Below are positions 5,020 to 5,416 of a DNA stretch of 5,416 nucleotides, in pieces (position 1 is the first letter of the stretch; each line of letters opens with the position of its first letter). Source of the stretch: Oscillospiraceae bacterium. GTDB taxonomy: Bacteria; Bacillota; Clostridia; Oscillospirales; Ruminococcaceae. The notes below the pieces were generated by a model. That model saw only the letters and a list, made by a program, of their open reading frames with translations. It searched no databases and was not told the origin of the DNA. Location: positions 1-5,416 of the forward strand of contig JAQXFT010000108.1 of NCBI GenBank assembly GCA_029005335.1, in the 5' to 3' direction. A program made the translations under genes and the position numbers.

Positions 5020-5416
5020 TTGAAAAGAATTATATCTGTTCTGATTGCAACATCACTTTTATTTGCAGGCTGTTCTGAAAATAAATCAGTGACAGAAAAT
5101 GAAGAAAATGCAGTAACAAAAACTTTTTCCGAAACGTCAGAAATAAAGATTTCTGACAGAACAGATGTTTTTGTTGATGATAAAAATGAAAGCAATGATT
5201 CAGATAAAAAAGTGAATGAGGGCGAATTGCCGATTATTAAGGAAGAAACACGCCTTGAATCGAATAAAGCCGAAAAAACTACTGCACAGATAAAAAATAC
5301 TTACGTTTCAACCGAAACTAAAACACAGGCATTAAATACAGAAACAGAAAACACTACTGCACAGATAAAAAATACTTACGTTTCAACCGAAACTAAAACA
5401 CAGGTATTAAATACAG
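5020..5416 (+). CDS. Repeat-bearing lipoprotein, 3' end outside the window
   Basis: The first 132 residues of an exported lipoprotein are visible and the frame is open to the window edge. It opens MKRIISVLIATSLLFAGC, a type II signal peptide with lipobox F-A-G-C and the lipidated Cys at residue 18; Phe at -3 is less usual but tolerated. The mature part is a highly charged linker rich in Glu, Lys, Asn, Ser and Thr with no fold I recognise, including GELPII at 68-73. From residue 85 it enters a 25-residue tandem repeat (TTAQIKNTYVSTETKTQ core). Such sequence is typical of a flexible stalk holding a domain away from the membrane; any functional domain would be downstream. The TTG start is supported by AAGGAGG 8 nt upstream and by the signal peptide starting exactly there. 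A hairpin terminator sits just before the ribosome binding site, so expression may need read-through. No gene name can be given. Confidence 0.8.
   Translation, partial: MKRIISVLIATSLLFAGCSENKSVTENEENAVTKTFSETSEIKISDRTDVFVDDKNESNDSDKKVNEGELPIIKEETRLESNKAEKTTAQIKNTYVSTETKTQALNTETENTTAQIKNTYVSTETKTQVLNT
5272..5416 (+). repeat. 75-nt near-identical tandem repeat, cut by the window end
   Basis: Copy 1 spans 5272-5346 and copy 2 starts at 5347 with 70 bases visible. They differ at only two positions, A5277/C5352 (Lys to Asn) and C5330/T5405 (Ala to Val). The unit is 25 codons, so copy-number changes keep the frame. More copies may follow beyond the window. Confidence 0.9.

Noticed and set aside
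4980..5195. Antisense ORF of 71 codons over the lipoprotein start
   Set aside because: It lies opposite a convincing lipoprotein signal peptide and terminator hairpin, and its product is a low-complexity Ser/Thr/Phe mirror of that gene.
5272..5416. CRISPR array
   Set aside because: The direct repeats are contiguous 75-nt coding units in frame with a lipoprotein, with no unique spacers.

Overview
The window looks like chromosomal DNA from an AT-rich, low-GC Gram-positive anaerobe, most likely a gut Clostridium-class bacterium of the Ruminococcus/Oscillospiraceae type. The grounds are strong AAGGAGG ribosome binding sites before every gene, AT-rich codon use, a large secreted protein built from beta-helix, InlB-type, Ig-like and GLUG modules, and a C-terminal module of a kind I recall from many Ruminococcus-like surface proteins. 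The assignment rests on style and remembered families, not on a database search.

Layout, all on the + strand. Positions 1-242 are a regulatory region with two well-spaced sigma-A-like promoters and a 13-bp perfect palindrome. A TetR/AcrR-type regulator follows (243-854). A 145-bp gap (855-999) has no obvious terminator but holds a hairpin that presents an unused Shine-Dalgarno sequence. Positions 1000-4821 encode a 1273-residue exported multidomain protein. Only 15 bp later, behind its own strong ribosome binding site, is a 36-codon gene (4837-4947) for a small acidic peptide. A 10-bp hairpin with a short T run (4970-5000) follows and abuts the ribosome binding site of a TTG-started lipoprotein gene (5020 onward). 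That gene runs off the window inside near-perfect 75-nt tandem repeats.

Working model (inference): the TetR protein may control itself and the downstream cell-surface genes, since no terminator separates it from the large gene. The large protein and the small peptide are very probably on one transcript. The lipoprotein would be expressed by read-through of the hairpin or from a promoter I cannot see. The most intriguing element is the small peptide: it has a Y-x-x-P motif near its N-terminus and an acidic tail ending ELPIF, it sits directly behind a surface protein, and a similar ELPI string occurs in the next lipoprotein. No modification enzyme, transporter, transposase, tRNA, rRNA or CRISPR array is visible.
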